From Schaedlerella sp. (GTDB lineage Bacteria > Bacillota > Clostridia > Lachnospirales > Lachnospiraceae), in NCBI GenBank assembly GCA_020024595.1, contig JAHHTO010000036.1, positions 1-17,492 on the forward strand: 17,492 bases of DNA. The letters run 5' to 3'. Numbering within the stretch: position 1 is the first letter of the stretch; each line of letters begins with the position of its first letter. A model generated the notes under the pieces. The model worked only from the letters and a program-made list of their open reading frames with translations, searched no databases and was not told where the DNA came from. Of this stretch, positions 7,547 through 15,946 are shown piece by piece. The position numbers were made by a program, and so were the translations under genes.

Positions 7547-9871
7547 ATGAGGCGAATAGCTGTAAGACAAAAGAAAAAATTATACGAATTGTTTTTCATA
7601 CTTTTTCTTGTATTGAGTATTATACTTGTTGTGGTAGGTGGGAGCGGATATTTGTATTTATTAAACCGTTATAAGGAAGATGTCGAAAAATTCAATACAA
7701 CCAACATACAAAGAATTGATCAGTTTTTAGATTTCTATTATACAGATGGTGAGAATCTCTCTACAGAGATTATACATACATCGAATATGGGGGGGTTAAC
7801 GGAAAAAGAAAATATGAAAACACCAGATGATCTTCTTGTTGTACAGAAAGTAATCGATTCTATACAGGAAGGAGTAGAGACAAATCCGGTCGTTTCCGAT
7901 GCATACATCTACTTTGACAAGTCAGAAAAAGTAATCAGCAATAATGGAATGTATGAAGCTGACTATTTTTATAAAACCTATGTTCCAGAAGAAGGAATCA
8001 CATATGAACAATGGAAAGAGAAATTGTGTGCAAAAGAAAAAGAAACATATACGTTAATGAAGTATAACTATGAGAATTATGATCAGTCTGTGATTACATA
8101 TTACAAGCCGTTTAATGTTTATACTGACGATATTTATGGCTGTGTTGTACTACATTACAATATCGAAGCAATTTCTGAAGTTATACAGCAAGGTGAAATG
8201 ATGAATACAGCAGATTTTCAATTCTGTTACAGTGATACAGAAGAAGTGCTTATATCTTTAGGAGATTCAGAAGTAAATCAGTTTGTTAAGAAACAAAACT
8301 TAAATTCTGGACAAACCAAGATTTTTTCGGGACCACATGGAAAATTAAGTGTTACATATCATATTTCTCCGAATTTTAAGTGGGAATCTTACATAGCGAT
8401 TCCTATAGATGAATACTATCATGGGATTAATATCGTAAGAAATGTACTGATTTTTATTGTTGGTTTGCAGATTCTTATTGGAAGTTTTCTGGCAGTGTTA
8501 TTTTCTAGAAAAAGTTATGGACCAATTGAAGTGTTTGTTTCTAGAGTACGTGGACTTGCAAAAGAATTTGAAGAGACTGAGAATAAAGTTGGACAAAGCG
8601 AATTAGAGGAAGTTGCAGCACTCACGGAGCGTATGGTAATTGATCGCTCAAATATCAAAAAAGAATTGGATTTGACACGACCAGCGGTAATAAATGGCAT
8701 GTTGGTTCAGCTTTTAACGGGAAGCCGAAGTGAGCAGATGAGAGTCATGAACTATTCTTCAGAACTGCAGAAACTTTTTCCTGATCCGTGTTTTTTCTGT
8801 AGCATTTTTCGAATTGAGGAATGTAAAGAATTTATTGAGGATGATACGCTGGAAGAAATGAGTCTTGTACGTTTGATCATTACAAATGTATTAGAAGAAT
8901 TATTAGGGGAATCATTTCGGGTGGTCTGTATAACTTTGGAAGCAAGAGACATAGCAATGGTGTGTAATCTTCCACAAATAGAAGAGGAGGAACTGCAGGA
9001 ATATTACTCACGGTTTGAGGAAAAGATTCAGAGTGCTTTGACGATTTTTCGGGAAAAATTTAAAATATATATTTCTGTCGGAATCAGCCAGACTTATTCT
9101 GGAATGGAAAGTTTGTATATGTGTAATCGAGAAGCCAGAATTGTACTCAATAGCAGTATCGTATCCGGATTGTATGATGTCAACTATTATAATCAAAAGA
9201 TGGATACGGAAAAAAATTATTACTATTCTTTAGAAGATGAGATTTGTCTTATCAATTGTTTGAAAACAGGAGATTATAGTAAGACCAAGGCATTTTTAGA
9301 TCATGTTATTCGGGAAAATCAGAGAATGCTTTCTGAAGAGAATCGCACTTTGGTGCAATGGTTTTTGATGGAATTAATCAATACGCTTGCCAGAGTGTGT
9401 AATGAGATAAATCTTCCGGATGAGATAGTTGATTTAAATCTACCATTATTTTTTAAGACGATGAATCTGCAACAGTCTTTTCAAAAACTATATGAAGAAT
9501 ATGAGAATGTATGTCTGTGGATCAGTAAAAATAAGAAAAGCCATAATGAGCAGATGAAAAAAGATATTATATCATATATTCAGGAACATTATTTGGATAA
9601 TTCTATGAGTCTGATCGAAGTAGCTGATTATATTGGGATTAATTCCTCTTATTTATCCACTTTTGTTAAAGAAAATCTTGGAGACACATTCTTAAACTAT
9701 GTTACGAATCTTAGGATGGATAAAGCAAAATCATTGTTGCTGACAACAGATTTATCATTACAGGAAATAGCAGAATATATCGGTTATGCAAACAGTGGTG
9801 CCTTCATTCGTGTTTTCAAAAAGAAGTTTGAATTGACACCGGGTGCATACCGTAATCAGTATAAAGAATAG
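7547..9871 (+). CDS. Membrane-anchored AraC-family transcriptional regulator
   Basis: A 774-residue one-component regulator. Residues about 15-40 (LYELFFILFLVLSIILVVVG) form a first membrane helix, about 45-295 an extracytoplasmic sensor region of the size of a double Cache domain, about 298-320 a second membrane helix, then a long cytoplasmic linker and, from about residue 670, an AraC double helix-turn-helix ending SLQEIAEYIGYANSGAFIRVFKKKFELTPGAYR. The last block is the classical AraC signature. Proteins of this layout sense a ligand outside the cell and regulate neighbouring sugar-uptake genes in Paenibacillus and Lachnospiraceae. ATG 7547 is preferred over GTG 7508 because AGGAG precedes it by 8 nt. 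It lies next to a solute-binding lipoprotein, so the two may share a ligand. Its likely target is the direct repeat at 2491-2521 (inference). Confidence 0.9.
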   Translation: MRRIAVRQKKKLYELFFILFLVLSIILVVVGGSGYLYLLNRYKEDVEKFNTTNIQRIDQFLDFYYTDGENLSTEIIHTSNMGGLTEKENMKTPDDLLVVQKVIDSIQEGVETNPVVSDAYIYFDKSEKVISNNGMYEADYFYKTYVPEEGITYEQWKEKLCAKEKETYTLMKYNYENYDQSVITYYKPFNVYTDDIYGCVVLHYNIEAISEVIQQGEMMNTADFQFCYSDTEEVLISLGDSEVNQFVKKQNLNSGQTKIFSGPHGKLSVTYHISPNFKWESYIAIPIDEYYHGINIVRNVLIFIVGLQILIGSFLAVLFSRKSYGPIEVFVSRVRGLAKEFEETENKVGQSELEEVAALTERMVIDRSNIKKELDLTRPAVINGMLVQLLTGSRSEQMRVMNYSSELQKLFPDPCFFCSIFRIEECKEFIEDDTLEEMSLVRLIITNVLEELLGESFRVVCITLEARDIAMVCNLPQIEEEELQEYYSRFEEKIQSALTIFREKFKIYISVGISQTYSGMESLYMCNREARIVLNSSIVSGLYDVNYYNQKMDTEKNYYYSLEDEICLINCLKTGDYSKTKAFLDHVIRENQRMLSEENRTLVQWFLMELINTLARVCNEINLPDEIVDLNLPLFFKTMNLQQSFQKLYEEYENVCLWISKNKKSHNEQMKKDIISYIQEHYLDNSMSLIEVADYIGINSSYLSTFVKENLGDTFLNYVTNLRMDKAKSLLLTTDLSLQEIAEYIGYANSGAFIRVFKKKFELTPGAYRNQYKE

Positions 9872-9913
9872 GGAAAATACAAAGTTTATAGCATGTATCT
9901 AAAGAATAAACAA

Positions 9914-9942
9914 TTGTTGAAACCACTGTTGGCTCATATAAT
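9914..9942 (+). promoter_or_regulatory. Promoter of the solute-binding protein gene
   Basis: TTGTTG (9914-9919), a 17-nt spacer and a perfect TATAAT (9937-9942) lie in the gap after the regulator gene, giving a leader of about 30 nt to ATG 9981. It should drive the solute-binding protein, kdgF and first SDR genes as a separate unit. Confidence 0.65.
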
Positions 9943-9980
9943 TTCAAGTGTAGCCAAAAGTGAATGGAGGGAAAATGAAC

Positions 9981-11636
9981 ATGGGAGTAAAATATAGTTG
10001 GAAGACATATGTTCTGATTGCTGTGTTTATGATTGCCTGCATAGGGCTGAATGGCTGCAGTCAAAGAGAAGAAGGTGAGAAAACATTCGATAATGATGAT
10101 ATGAGCCTGACGGAAAATCCGGAAGAGAAGATTACATTGCCAATCAGTGAAGAAAAAATTGAAATTTCTTTTCTGGCTATGCCAGAGCCGTACATATTAA
10201 GTACAATGGAAACTCATGCGGATATGAGAGTCTATGAGGTGGCTGAAGAGAAAACAAATGTTCATATCGACTGGAAAGAGGCATCTTATACTGATCCACG
10301 AAAAAAAATGAACAGTATGATCAAAATGGGAAAGACGGCAGATATTTTATGGGATGTACACCTTTATGCAGAAGACAGTGTGAAAAAAATGTTAGATGAG
10401 GGTATTATTTTTTCTCTGAATCCCTACATTGAAAAATATGCTCCAAATCTGAAAAAGTTATTGGAAGATAATCCAGAAATCTTGGAAGAAATTTCTACGG
10501 ATGACGGAAGGATATTTATGTTCCCGGAAGTGCGTCTTGATAAACGGACGAGAATGAACTCTGGTTTTGCAGTACGTGCAGATTGGCTAAAACAAGCCGG
10601 GTTAGATATACCAGAAACGATAGATGACTGGTATTATCTGCTAAAAACTTTTCAGCAGATGGATATGAATGGAAACGGAAAGCCGGATGAGTGCTTTATA
10701 AGTATGGGATATGAGAATTCTTCACAATCGCTTACTAATTTTGCTGTGGCATATGGGTTGCTAGATGGAGAGAATGCTTTCTTTGTGCAGGATGACGTAG
10801 TAAAATATGGACCTTATGAAGATGATTACCGGAATTTTTTGGAAGAAATGGCTAAGTGGTATCGGGAGGGGGTGATTGACGCTGAATTTTGTACGCAGGA
10901 TGCACAGCAATTTGCTGATAAGATGATTTCTGGTGTGGGTGGTGCCTTTTACGGAAATTTGTCAGGAAATTTTGGTAAATTTTTAAATGAAAATAAGGAC
11001 AATCCCGAATACGATCTGGTTGCAGTTCCGACACCGAAGGCTCCGGATGGAAAAGTTTATGCAACATCTTCCAGTTATGCGAAGATAGTATCCCATGGGG
11101 CTGCAATCAGTAGCAGTAATCCGTATGTAGTTGAAACAGTGAAATGGCTTGACTGGCATTATAGTGAAGAAGGAAGTACTCTGTTTAATTGGGGAATTGA
11201 GGGAGAGTCATTTGAATTTGTGAACGGAAAAAGACAATTCACAGACTTGATTCTGGACAATCCTGATGGTTGGAGTGTGGAAGAGGCAGCAGCAAGATAT
11301 GCCGGAGGTGTCTTGACTCAGATGCCAATTGTAGAAGATACAGAAGTTTATCTGCAAACAAAAGTACTCCCACAACAAAAACATGCCATTGAATTGTGGT
11401 CCGAAGCGAATACGGAATGGATTCTTCCAACGCTCTATCTGGATACAGAAGAAGATGAAAATATCAGAAGTATGCGTTCGGAAATTACTCGCTATGTAGA
11501 AGAACAGTTTTATAAATATATTATGGGTATAGAGAGTCTAGAATCTTTTGAAGAGTTTCAGAGACAGCTACAGACCATGGGGATTGAACAGGTTCTGCAC
11601 AGTTACCAGGAGGCATATGATGCCAAAATAAAATAG
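9981..11636 (+). CDS. Extracellular solute-binding lipoprotein (LplA-like)
   Basis: A 551-residue substrate-binding protein of the large family-1 type that feeds ABC sugar importers in Firmicutes. The N-terminus has a basic start, the hydrophobic stretch YVLIAVFMIACIGL and a lipobox LNGC (Cys 26), so it should be lipid-anchored outside the membrane. Typical LplA-like features follow: VHIDWKEASY, a KMGKTADILWD segment, DMNGNGKPDE (calcium-loop-like) and FNWGIEGESFEFVNGK. GGAGGG lies 9 nt before ATG 9981; ATG 9975 and GTG 9960 are alternatives. No permease (LplB/YtcP) or ATPase gene accompanies it, which is unusual. Binding of an oligo-uronide is inferred from the surrounding catabolic genes only. 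It may work with permeases encoded elsewhere or present ligand to the adjacent transmembrane regulator. Confidence 0.85.
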   Translation: MGVKYSWKTYVLIAVFMIACIGLNGCSQREEGEKTFDNDDMSLTENPEEKITLPISEEKIEISFLAMPEPYILSTMETHADMRVYEVAEEKTNVHIDWKEASYTDPRKKMNSMIKMGKTADILWDVHLYAEDSVKKMLDEGIIFSLNPYIEKYAPNLKKLLEDNPEILEEISTDDGRIFMFPEVRLDKRTRMNSGFAVRADWLKQAGLDIPETIDDWYYLLKTFQQMDMNGNGKPDECFISMGYENSSQSLTNFAVAYGLLDGENAFFVQDDVVKYGPYEDDYRNFLEEMAKWYREGVIDAEFCTQDAQQFADKMISGVGGAFYGNLSGNFGKFLNENKDNPEYDLVAVPTPKAPDGKVYATSSSYAKIVSHGAAISSSNPYVVETVKWLDWHYSEEGSTLFNWGIEGESFEFVNGKRQFTDLILDNPDGWSVEEAAARYAGGVLTQMPIVEDTEVYLQTKVLPQQKHAIELWSEANTEWILPTLYLDTEEDENIRSMRSEITRYVEEQFYKYIMGIESLESFEEFQRQLQTMGIEQVLHSYQEAYDAKIK

Positions 11637-11691
11637 GACTCTGATGCAGGAGCTTTCAGATAAAATACATGCTAACAGAAAGGAGATAGAG

Positions 11692-12036
11692 ATGCATTAT
11701 TGTGTAGACAAAAATCAAGAATGGGAAGTTGTGGAAGAAGGACATATTTGCCGAAAAATAAAATCTTATGATAATAATCTTATGGTAGTAGATGTGTCGT
11801 TCGAGGATGAGGCAGTTGGAGCAGAGCATGAGCATCCGCATGAACAGATTTCCTATTGTCTGGATGGTATTTTTGATTATTCTATTGAAGATAAAATATA
11901 CCGTCTGGAAAAGGGAGATACAATCTTTGTTCCAAAAGGATTAAGACATGGGTGCAAATTGTTGTCGTCAAAAGGAAGACTTATAGATATTTTTACACCA
12001 TATAGAGAAGATTTTGTCAATGTTGATGAAAAATAA
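11692..12036 (+). CDS. kdgF: KdgF-type cupin, unsaturated uronate linearisation
   Basis: A 114-residue single-domain cupin matching KdgF, the metal-dependent enzyme that converts cyclic 4,5-unsaturated uronate monomers into the open-chain keto form (DKI/DEH) in pectin and alginate breakdown. Seen: the metal motif AEHEHPHEQISYCLDG (two His and a Gln) around residues 43-58, LEKGDTIFVPKGLRHGC with the C-terminal His, and the ending LIDIFTPYREDF that is common in KdgF. ATG 11692 is selected because AGGAGA precedes it by 5 nt; the frame is open back to ATG 11644 without a good ribosome site. It lies between the binding protein and an SDR. Its presence implies that free unsaturated uronate monomer is made inside the cell. 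Other small cupins look similar, but the context makes KdgF the best reading. Confidence 0.85.
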   Translation: MHYCVDKNQEWEVVEEGHICRKIKSYDNNLMVVDVSFEDEAVGAEHEHPHEQISYCLDGIFDYSIEDKIYRLEKGDTIFVPKGLRHGCKLLSSKGRLIDIFTPYREDFVNVDEK

Positions 12037-12058
12037 ATGAAAGAAAAGGAGAATTATT

Positions 12059-12793
12059 ATGAGAGCAGTCGTTACAGGAGCAACAGGCGGAATTGGAAGA
12101 AAAACAGCAGAAGTATTAGGAAAAGCAGGATATGAAGTGATTTTAACAGGCATTAGTACTGAAGGAACAGATGAGATCTTAAATAGTATGAAAGAGCAAG
12201 GAATCTGTGCACATTTCTATAAATGTGATGCTACAAATGAAGAAGAAGTAAATAAGGTATTTGCAGACATCGAAGAGAAGTTTGGAACATTAGATGTTCT
12301 TGTGAATAATGTTGGCGGTCTTGGTGGAAGACAGAGAGTTTCTGAAATGGAAACAGACTTTATGAAAAAAGTAATGGCTTTGAATTTTGACAGTGTATTT
12401 TATGCAACTCGTGCAGCACTTCCAATGTTGAAAAAAGGAAACAATCCATCTATCGTTAACTTCAGTACAATTGCCGTTGTAAATGGTGGTGGAATTGGAG
12501 CATCCATTTATGCAGCATCGAAAGGTGCCGTACAGAGCTATACCAGAGCTCTTGCAAAGGATCTTGCAGAGTTTGGAATTCGCGTAAATATGGTGTCTCC
12601 AGGAACAATTGATACACCATTCCATGCAGCGACAGATCGTGCTTTAGTGGAAAGCTGGAAAGAAAGTATTTTGATGAAACGCCTGGGAGACGCACGTGAG
12701 GTTGCGGATGTAATTGAGTTCCTAGTATCAGAAAAAGCGTCCTTTATCACAGGAGAAGTAATCCAGATTAATGGAGGACAGGCATTTATCTAA
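12059..12793 (+). CDS. SDR-family oxidoreductase, probable keto-uronate (DEH) reductase
   Basis: A 244-residue classical short-chain dehydrogenase/reductase. Seen: the cofactor motif TGATGGIG (residues 6-13), NNVGG (83-87, the NNAG equivalent), N109, and the catalytic Ser136, Tyr151 and Lys155 (YAASK), ending with the FITGEVIQINGGQAF motif. It starts 22 nt after kdgF with AGGAG 7 nt before the ATG. Directly behind KdgF, the product it would meet is 4-deoxy-5-keto-uronate (DEH), and SDR enzymes reduce DEH to KDG in alginate-using bacteria. I therefore propose a DEH reductase, but the family is broad and generic annotators would call it a 3-oxoacyl-ACP reductase-like SDR. It is clearly different from the KduD-like SDR at 15947. 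A terminator follows it. Confidence 0.75.
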   Translation: MRAVVTGATGGIGRKTAEVLGKAGYEVILTGISTEGTDEILNSMKEQGICAHFYKCDATNEEEVNKVFADIEEKFGTLDVLVNNVGGLGGRQRVSEMETDFMKKVMALNFDSVFYATRAALPMLKKGNNPSIVNFSTIAVVNGGGIGASIYAASKGAVQSYTRALAKDLAEFGIRVNMVSPGTIDTPFHAATDRALVESWKESILMKRLGDAREVADVIEFLVSEKASFITGEVIQINGGQAFI

Positions 12794-12830
12794 GATGTAC
12801 TCCCATATTGCCTTCTAATCAGGCATGTTA

Positions 12831-12887
12831 AAAAACACCCTATACAGGATATATCTCAGCAGATTTTTGTGTAGGGTGTTTTTTGTT
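12831..12887 (+). terminator. Intrinsic terminator after the first SDR gene
   Basis: A stem of about 15 bp (AAAACACCCTATACA ending at 12846, paired with TGTGTAGGGTGTTTT from 12868) with one T-G pair and a 21-nt loop is followed by TTTTTTG. A small 5-bp hairpin (TGCCT/AGGCA, 12809-12825) precedes it. The A-rich 5' side makes it potentially bidirectional. It separates the upstream genes from the second lyase block. Confidence 0.8.
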
Positions 12888-12915
12888 TTCAAATTTTTGT
12901 GAAAAGGGGGAAAAA

Positions 12916-14970
12916 ATGTTACTAATTCAAGATTTAAAAGGGTTAAAGGATGAGATTCGCAGTGTGAAACAGGAGCAACTTACACGCCTGTTAGAACAAT
13001 GTAAGTGGTATTCAGAACAGGAACTTAGCCTTACACATCCGCCAACCAGTATAACCCATATGGGAATGGCGGCTGCAAATTTATCTCTGGCTTATCTGTT
13101 GACGGGTTCGAAACATTATCTGACAGAAGCAAAAAGATGGATTTTTACGGCGGTTGGATATGATGTATGGGGATATGGTTTTTTAGTAGATGTAGATCTG
13201 AGTGCTTCCTGGCTTTTATATGGATTTGGTTTAAGTTATGACTGGCTGAAAGATATATTAAAAGAGGAAGAGAGAGAAAAACTGTTAGAAAAGCTGATTC
13301 TTCAGGGAAACAAGATGTATCGCTATGCACAGGAAAACAGAGGAAACTGCTGGGCAACAGATTTTTGGCAGAATCACAATTGGATTAATTATTGTGGACT
13401 GATGGCAACGGCATATGCTATTCGGGAAGAATATCCGGAAGCAGAAGTATGGATTCATGGATGCGTAGAAAATTTTGAATTTGTGTTCAGCCATATGCCG
13501 GAAGATGGTTCGAACTATGAAGGGACTGGGTATTGGAGATATGCGATTACTTTTGTATTATCAGCAGCGGAATTGATTCGAGAATGTGAAGGAAAGGATC
13601 TTTTCCAATCCGGATATCTGAAAAATACATTCTGGTTCAAGTTATATCAGACAGCACCAAATATGGAAGAAAATATCAATTTTGGCGATGTGCATGATAC
13701 AAGAAGTTCTCATTCTATTGCAGCTTATTATAAATTTGCTTCAGAATACAACAATGAATATGCTCAGTGGATGGCGGAGGAAGTACGGACAAAATATTTA
13801 TTTAGGGAAGCATATCAGAGTAAATTACTTCCGGGAATCATGCCAGAGGCCTTTTTAGAGTTGATTTGGTTTAATCCAAAAGTCAGCAGGAAAAATCCAT
13901 CTGATCTTCCACTTACCAGATTTTTCGCGGACCTGGGATTAGCAGTAATCCGAAGTGGATGGGAGCGGGATTCGATCCACTTTTCCTTTAAGTCCAGCGC
14001 ACCTGGTGGGAACATTCAGTGGAAAGATTCTTGGAAATTGAACAAGGCAAATAATTGGAGAACAAGAAGTTTAACACATTATCATGTGGATTTTAATAAT
14101 TTTATTTTGAAAGCATTTGATTCTTCCATGGCCATAGACGAAGGGTTTAACCGGACAAACAGGGCAAGAAATCACAGTTTGATTACTGTAGATGGTCAGG
14201 GCTGCCTTGGTGAGAAAATATGGAAAGAGGGATCGCTGAAAGATTCAAAGTTGTTCGATTTGAATTCCAAAGGGATTTTTAATGTCTGGAGAGATGTTCC
14301 GGAAGAGTGTGTGGCCTCTATTGAGCATTATTCTAGTGAGTATGGATATACTTACGTAGTTGGTGAAAGCAGTAAAATGTATGAACCTGCACTTAGATTA
14401 TCAAGAAATGCGAGAAATGTGTTATATAGTGAAAATGGCTATTTTATTATTTTTGATGAGTTAAAAAGCGAAAAGCCTCATACTTATACATGGCATTTGC
14501 AATCAGAACAGCTTGCAGAAGAAATCCGGGAGCATGACTTCGAAATAGTAAATGGAAAAGGCGTATTGAATGTCTATGTACATGGAACAGTACCTATGGA
14601 TATTTCTGTAGAAGAAACTATTTTACATGAAATTATGACGCCGCAACGTCCGAATGATATCAGAAAAGTTGTTCTGAAAACACTAAAATTGCAGAACAAA
14701 CAGGAAACAGAAAATATGGTATATCTCAATGTCCTTGTACCAAGGAGTATTTTTGAAGAAGAGCCGGTTCAAATCAAAAGGATTTCAGAAGGATCAGTAA
14801 TTGGTGTTGAAATTGTAGGAAAAGATTTTGAGGAACTGTTTTTGTATGCTCAGGATGAGAAGATTGCTTATGGTGATATAAATGAGAACGGAATATGGAT
14901 GTCTATTGTAAAGAAAAAAGGGATAGTTGTAAAAAAAGCAATCTACAAGGAGGGAATTACTTACGCATAA
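12916..14970 (+). CDS. Heparinase II/III-family polysaccharide lyase (second copy)
   Basis: A 684-residue member of the heparinase II/III superfamily, an alpha toroid plus a beta-sandwich, expected to cleave uronate-containing glycans by beta-elimination. Seen: NHNWINYCGLMATAYA (NHNW at 153-156) and PEDGSNYEGTGYWRY (195-209) in the toroid, the type of motifs found in heparinase II; then HYHVDFNNFILKAF (H388, H390, D392) and ARNHSLITVDGQG (H420) in the sandwich, the metal and catalytic region. No signal peptide is present, so it is cytoplasmic. ATG 12916 follows AAAGGGGG; the frame is open to 12883 inside the terminator, which I do not use. The protein differs strongly from the 343-2214 lyase, being longer and without its Cys motif, so the two probably have different substrates or positions of attack. 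It is followed after 7 nt by the dehydrogenase gene. Confidence 0.85.
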   Translation: MLLIQDLKGLKDEIRSVKQEQLTRLLEQCKWYSEQELSLTHPPTSITHMGMAAANLSLAYLLTGSKHYLTEAKRWIFTAVGYDVWGYGFLVDVDLSASWLLYGFGLSYDWLKDILKEEEREKLLEKLILQGNKMYRYAQENRGNCWATDFWQNHNWINYCGLMATAYAIREEYPEAEVWIHGCVENFEFVFSHMPEDGSNYEGTGYWRYAITFVLSAAELIRECEGKDLFQSGYLKNTFWFKLYQTAPNMEENINFGDVHDTRSSHSIAAYYKFASEYNNEYAQWMAEEVRTKYLFREAYQSKLLPGIMPEAFLELIWFNPKVSRKNPSDLPLTRFFADLGLAVIRSGWERDSIHFSFKSSAPGGNIQWKDSWKLNKANNWRTRSLTHYHVDFNNFILKAFDSSMAIDEGFNRTNRARNHSLITVDGQGCLGEKIWKEGSLKDSKLFDLNSKGIFNVWRDVPEECVASIEHYSSEYGYTYVVGESSKMYEPALRLSRNARNVLYSENGYFIIFDELKSEKPHTYTWHLQSEQLAEEIREHDFEIVNGKGVLNVYVHGTVPMDISVEETILHEIMTPQRPNDIRKVVLKTLKLQNKQETENMVYLNVLVPRSIFEEEPVQIKRISEGSVIGVEIVGKDFEELFLYAQDEKIAYGDINENGIWMSIVKKKGIVVKKAIYKEGITYA

Positions 14971-14977
14971 GAAAAAA

Positions 14978-15916
14978 ATGAAGGTGTTAATTCCGCAGGA
15001 TATTTCGGAAGTTGGTAAAACATATTTGCGTGACTGTGGATATGAAGTTCAGGTTTTACATACATTTGATGAAGCCACATTGTTCAAAGAAGTAGCAGGG
15101 TACGATGCGCTTCTTGTGAGAACTGCTCGGATTACACGAAAAGTTCTTGAAGAAGGAAGTCGTTTGAAAGTAATCGCAAAGCATGGTGTTGGTGTAGATA
15201 ATATTGATTTACAAGCTGCCAGAGAACTGGGGATTCAGGTGACAAATGCACCTGAATCCAATGCTAATTGTGTTGCGGAACATACGGTGGCTATGATTAT
15301 GGCTATGGCACATCAATTACCATTTCTTGATGTCAGTGTACGAAAATCAGACTGGGACGTTCGAAATCGAATTAATCTGTTAGAATTGCAGGGAAAAACA
15401 GCTGGGATTGTTGGACTTGGAAGGATTGGAAAATTGGTTGCAGAAAAGTTGAGCCAGGGATTGGGAATGAAAATTATTGCGTACAACCGGAGTGTTCCAA
15501 AAGATCTTCCTTTTTATATTGAAATGAAAAAGAATATAGATGAGATATACGCTGAGGCAGATGTGGTGAGCATCCATGTTCCAGCAACTACGGAAACGAA
15601 GAAAAGTGTTAATCTTTCCTGTTTCCAGAAGATGAAGAACAGTGCATTGTTGATCAATTCAGGAAGAGGAGAGGTTGTAGATGAGGAAGATTTATATCAG
15701 GCATTGTCGGATGGAATGATTGCCGGAGTAGCACTCGATGTTCTGGAAAAAGAGCCGCCAGAAACAGGGAATCCATTATTGTCGTGTAACCGTGTTCTGT
15801 TGTCCCCACATTGTGGGGCACATTCTCAGGAAAGTTTTGAAAAAATGGCACTGCACGCAGCAATGGGAGTTCATGAGGTGTTAAGTGGTAAAACAGTGAC
15901 ATGGCCTGTGTGTTGA
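14978..15916 (+). CDS. D-2-hydroxyacid dehydrogenase (SerA-like)
   Basis: A 312-residue NAD-dependent D-isomer 2-hydroxyacid dehydrogenase with the usual two-domain layout. Seen: GLGRIG (146-151) in the Rossmann fold, SGRGEVVDEEDL with catalytic Arg230, LDVLEKEPP with Glu259, and LSPHCGAHS with His278, so the Arg-Glu-His triad is complete. Length fits short phosphoglycerate-dehydrogenase-like enzymes without the regulatory C-terminal domain. The start ATG lies 7 nt after the lyase stop with no close ribosome site (AAGGAGGG ends about 24 nt upstream), suggesting translational coupling. Placed between a lyase and a KduD-like SDR, it probably interconverts a 2-keto acid and 2-hydroxy acid of the uronate pathway, but the substrate is unknown; a biosynthetic serA role is unlikely here. 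Confidence 0.8.
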   Translation: MKVLIPQDISEVGKTYLRDCGYEVQVLHTFDEATLFKEVAGYDALLVRTARITRKVLEEGSRLKVIAKHGVGVDNIDLQAARELGIQVTNAPESNANCVAEHTVAMIMAMAHQLPFLDVSVRKSDWDVRNRINLLELQGKTAGIVGLGRIGKLVAEKLSQGLGMKIIAYNRSVPKDLPFYIEMKKNIDEIYAEADVVSIHVPATTETKKSVNLSCFQKMKNSALLINSGRGEVVDEEDLYQALSDGMIAGVALDVLEKEPPETGNPLLSCNRVLLSPHCGAHSQESFEKMALHAAMGVHEVLSGKTVTWPVC

Positions 15917-15946
15917 ATAGAGAAAAAGCGAAAGGAGAAGAAAATA

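Noticed and set aside
12290..12625. 111-codon minus-strand open frame inside the first SDR gene
   Set aside because: It is fully antisense to the conserved SDR core and its Cys/His-rich translation follows from the complementary codons; no start signal is seen.
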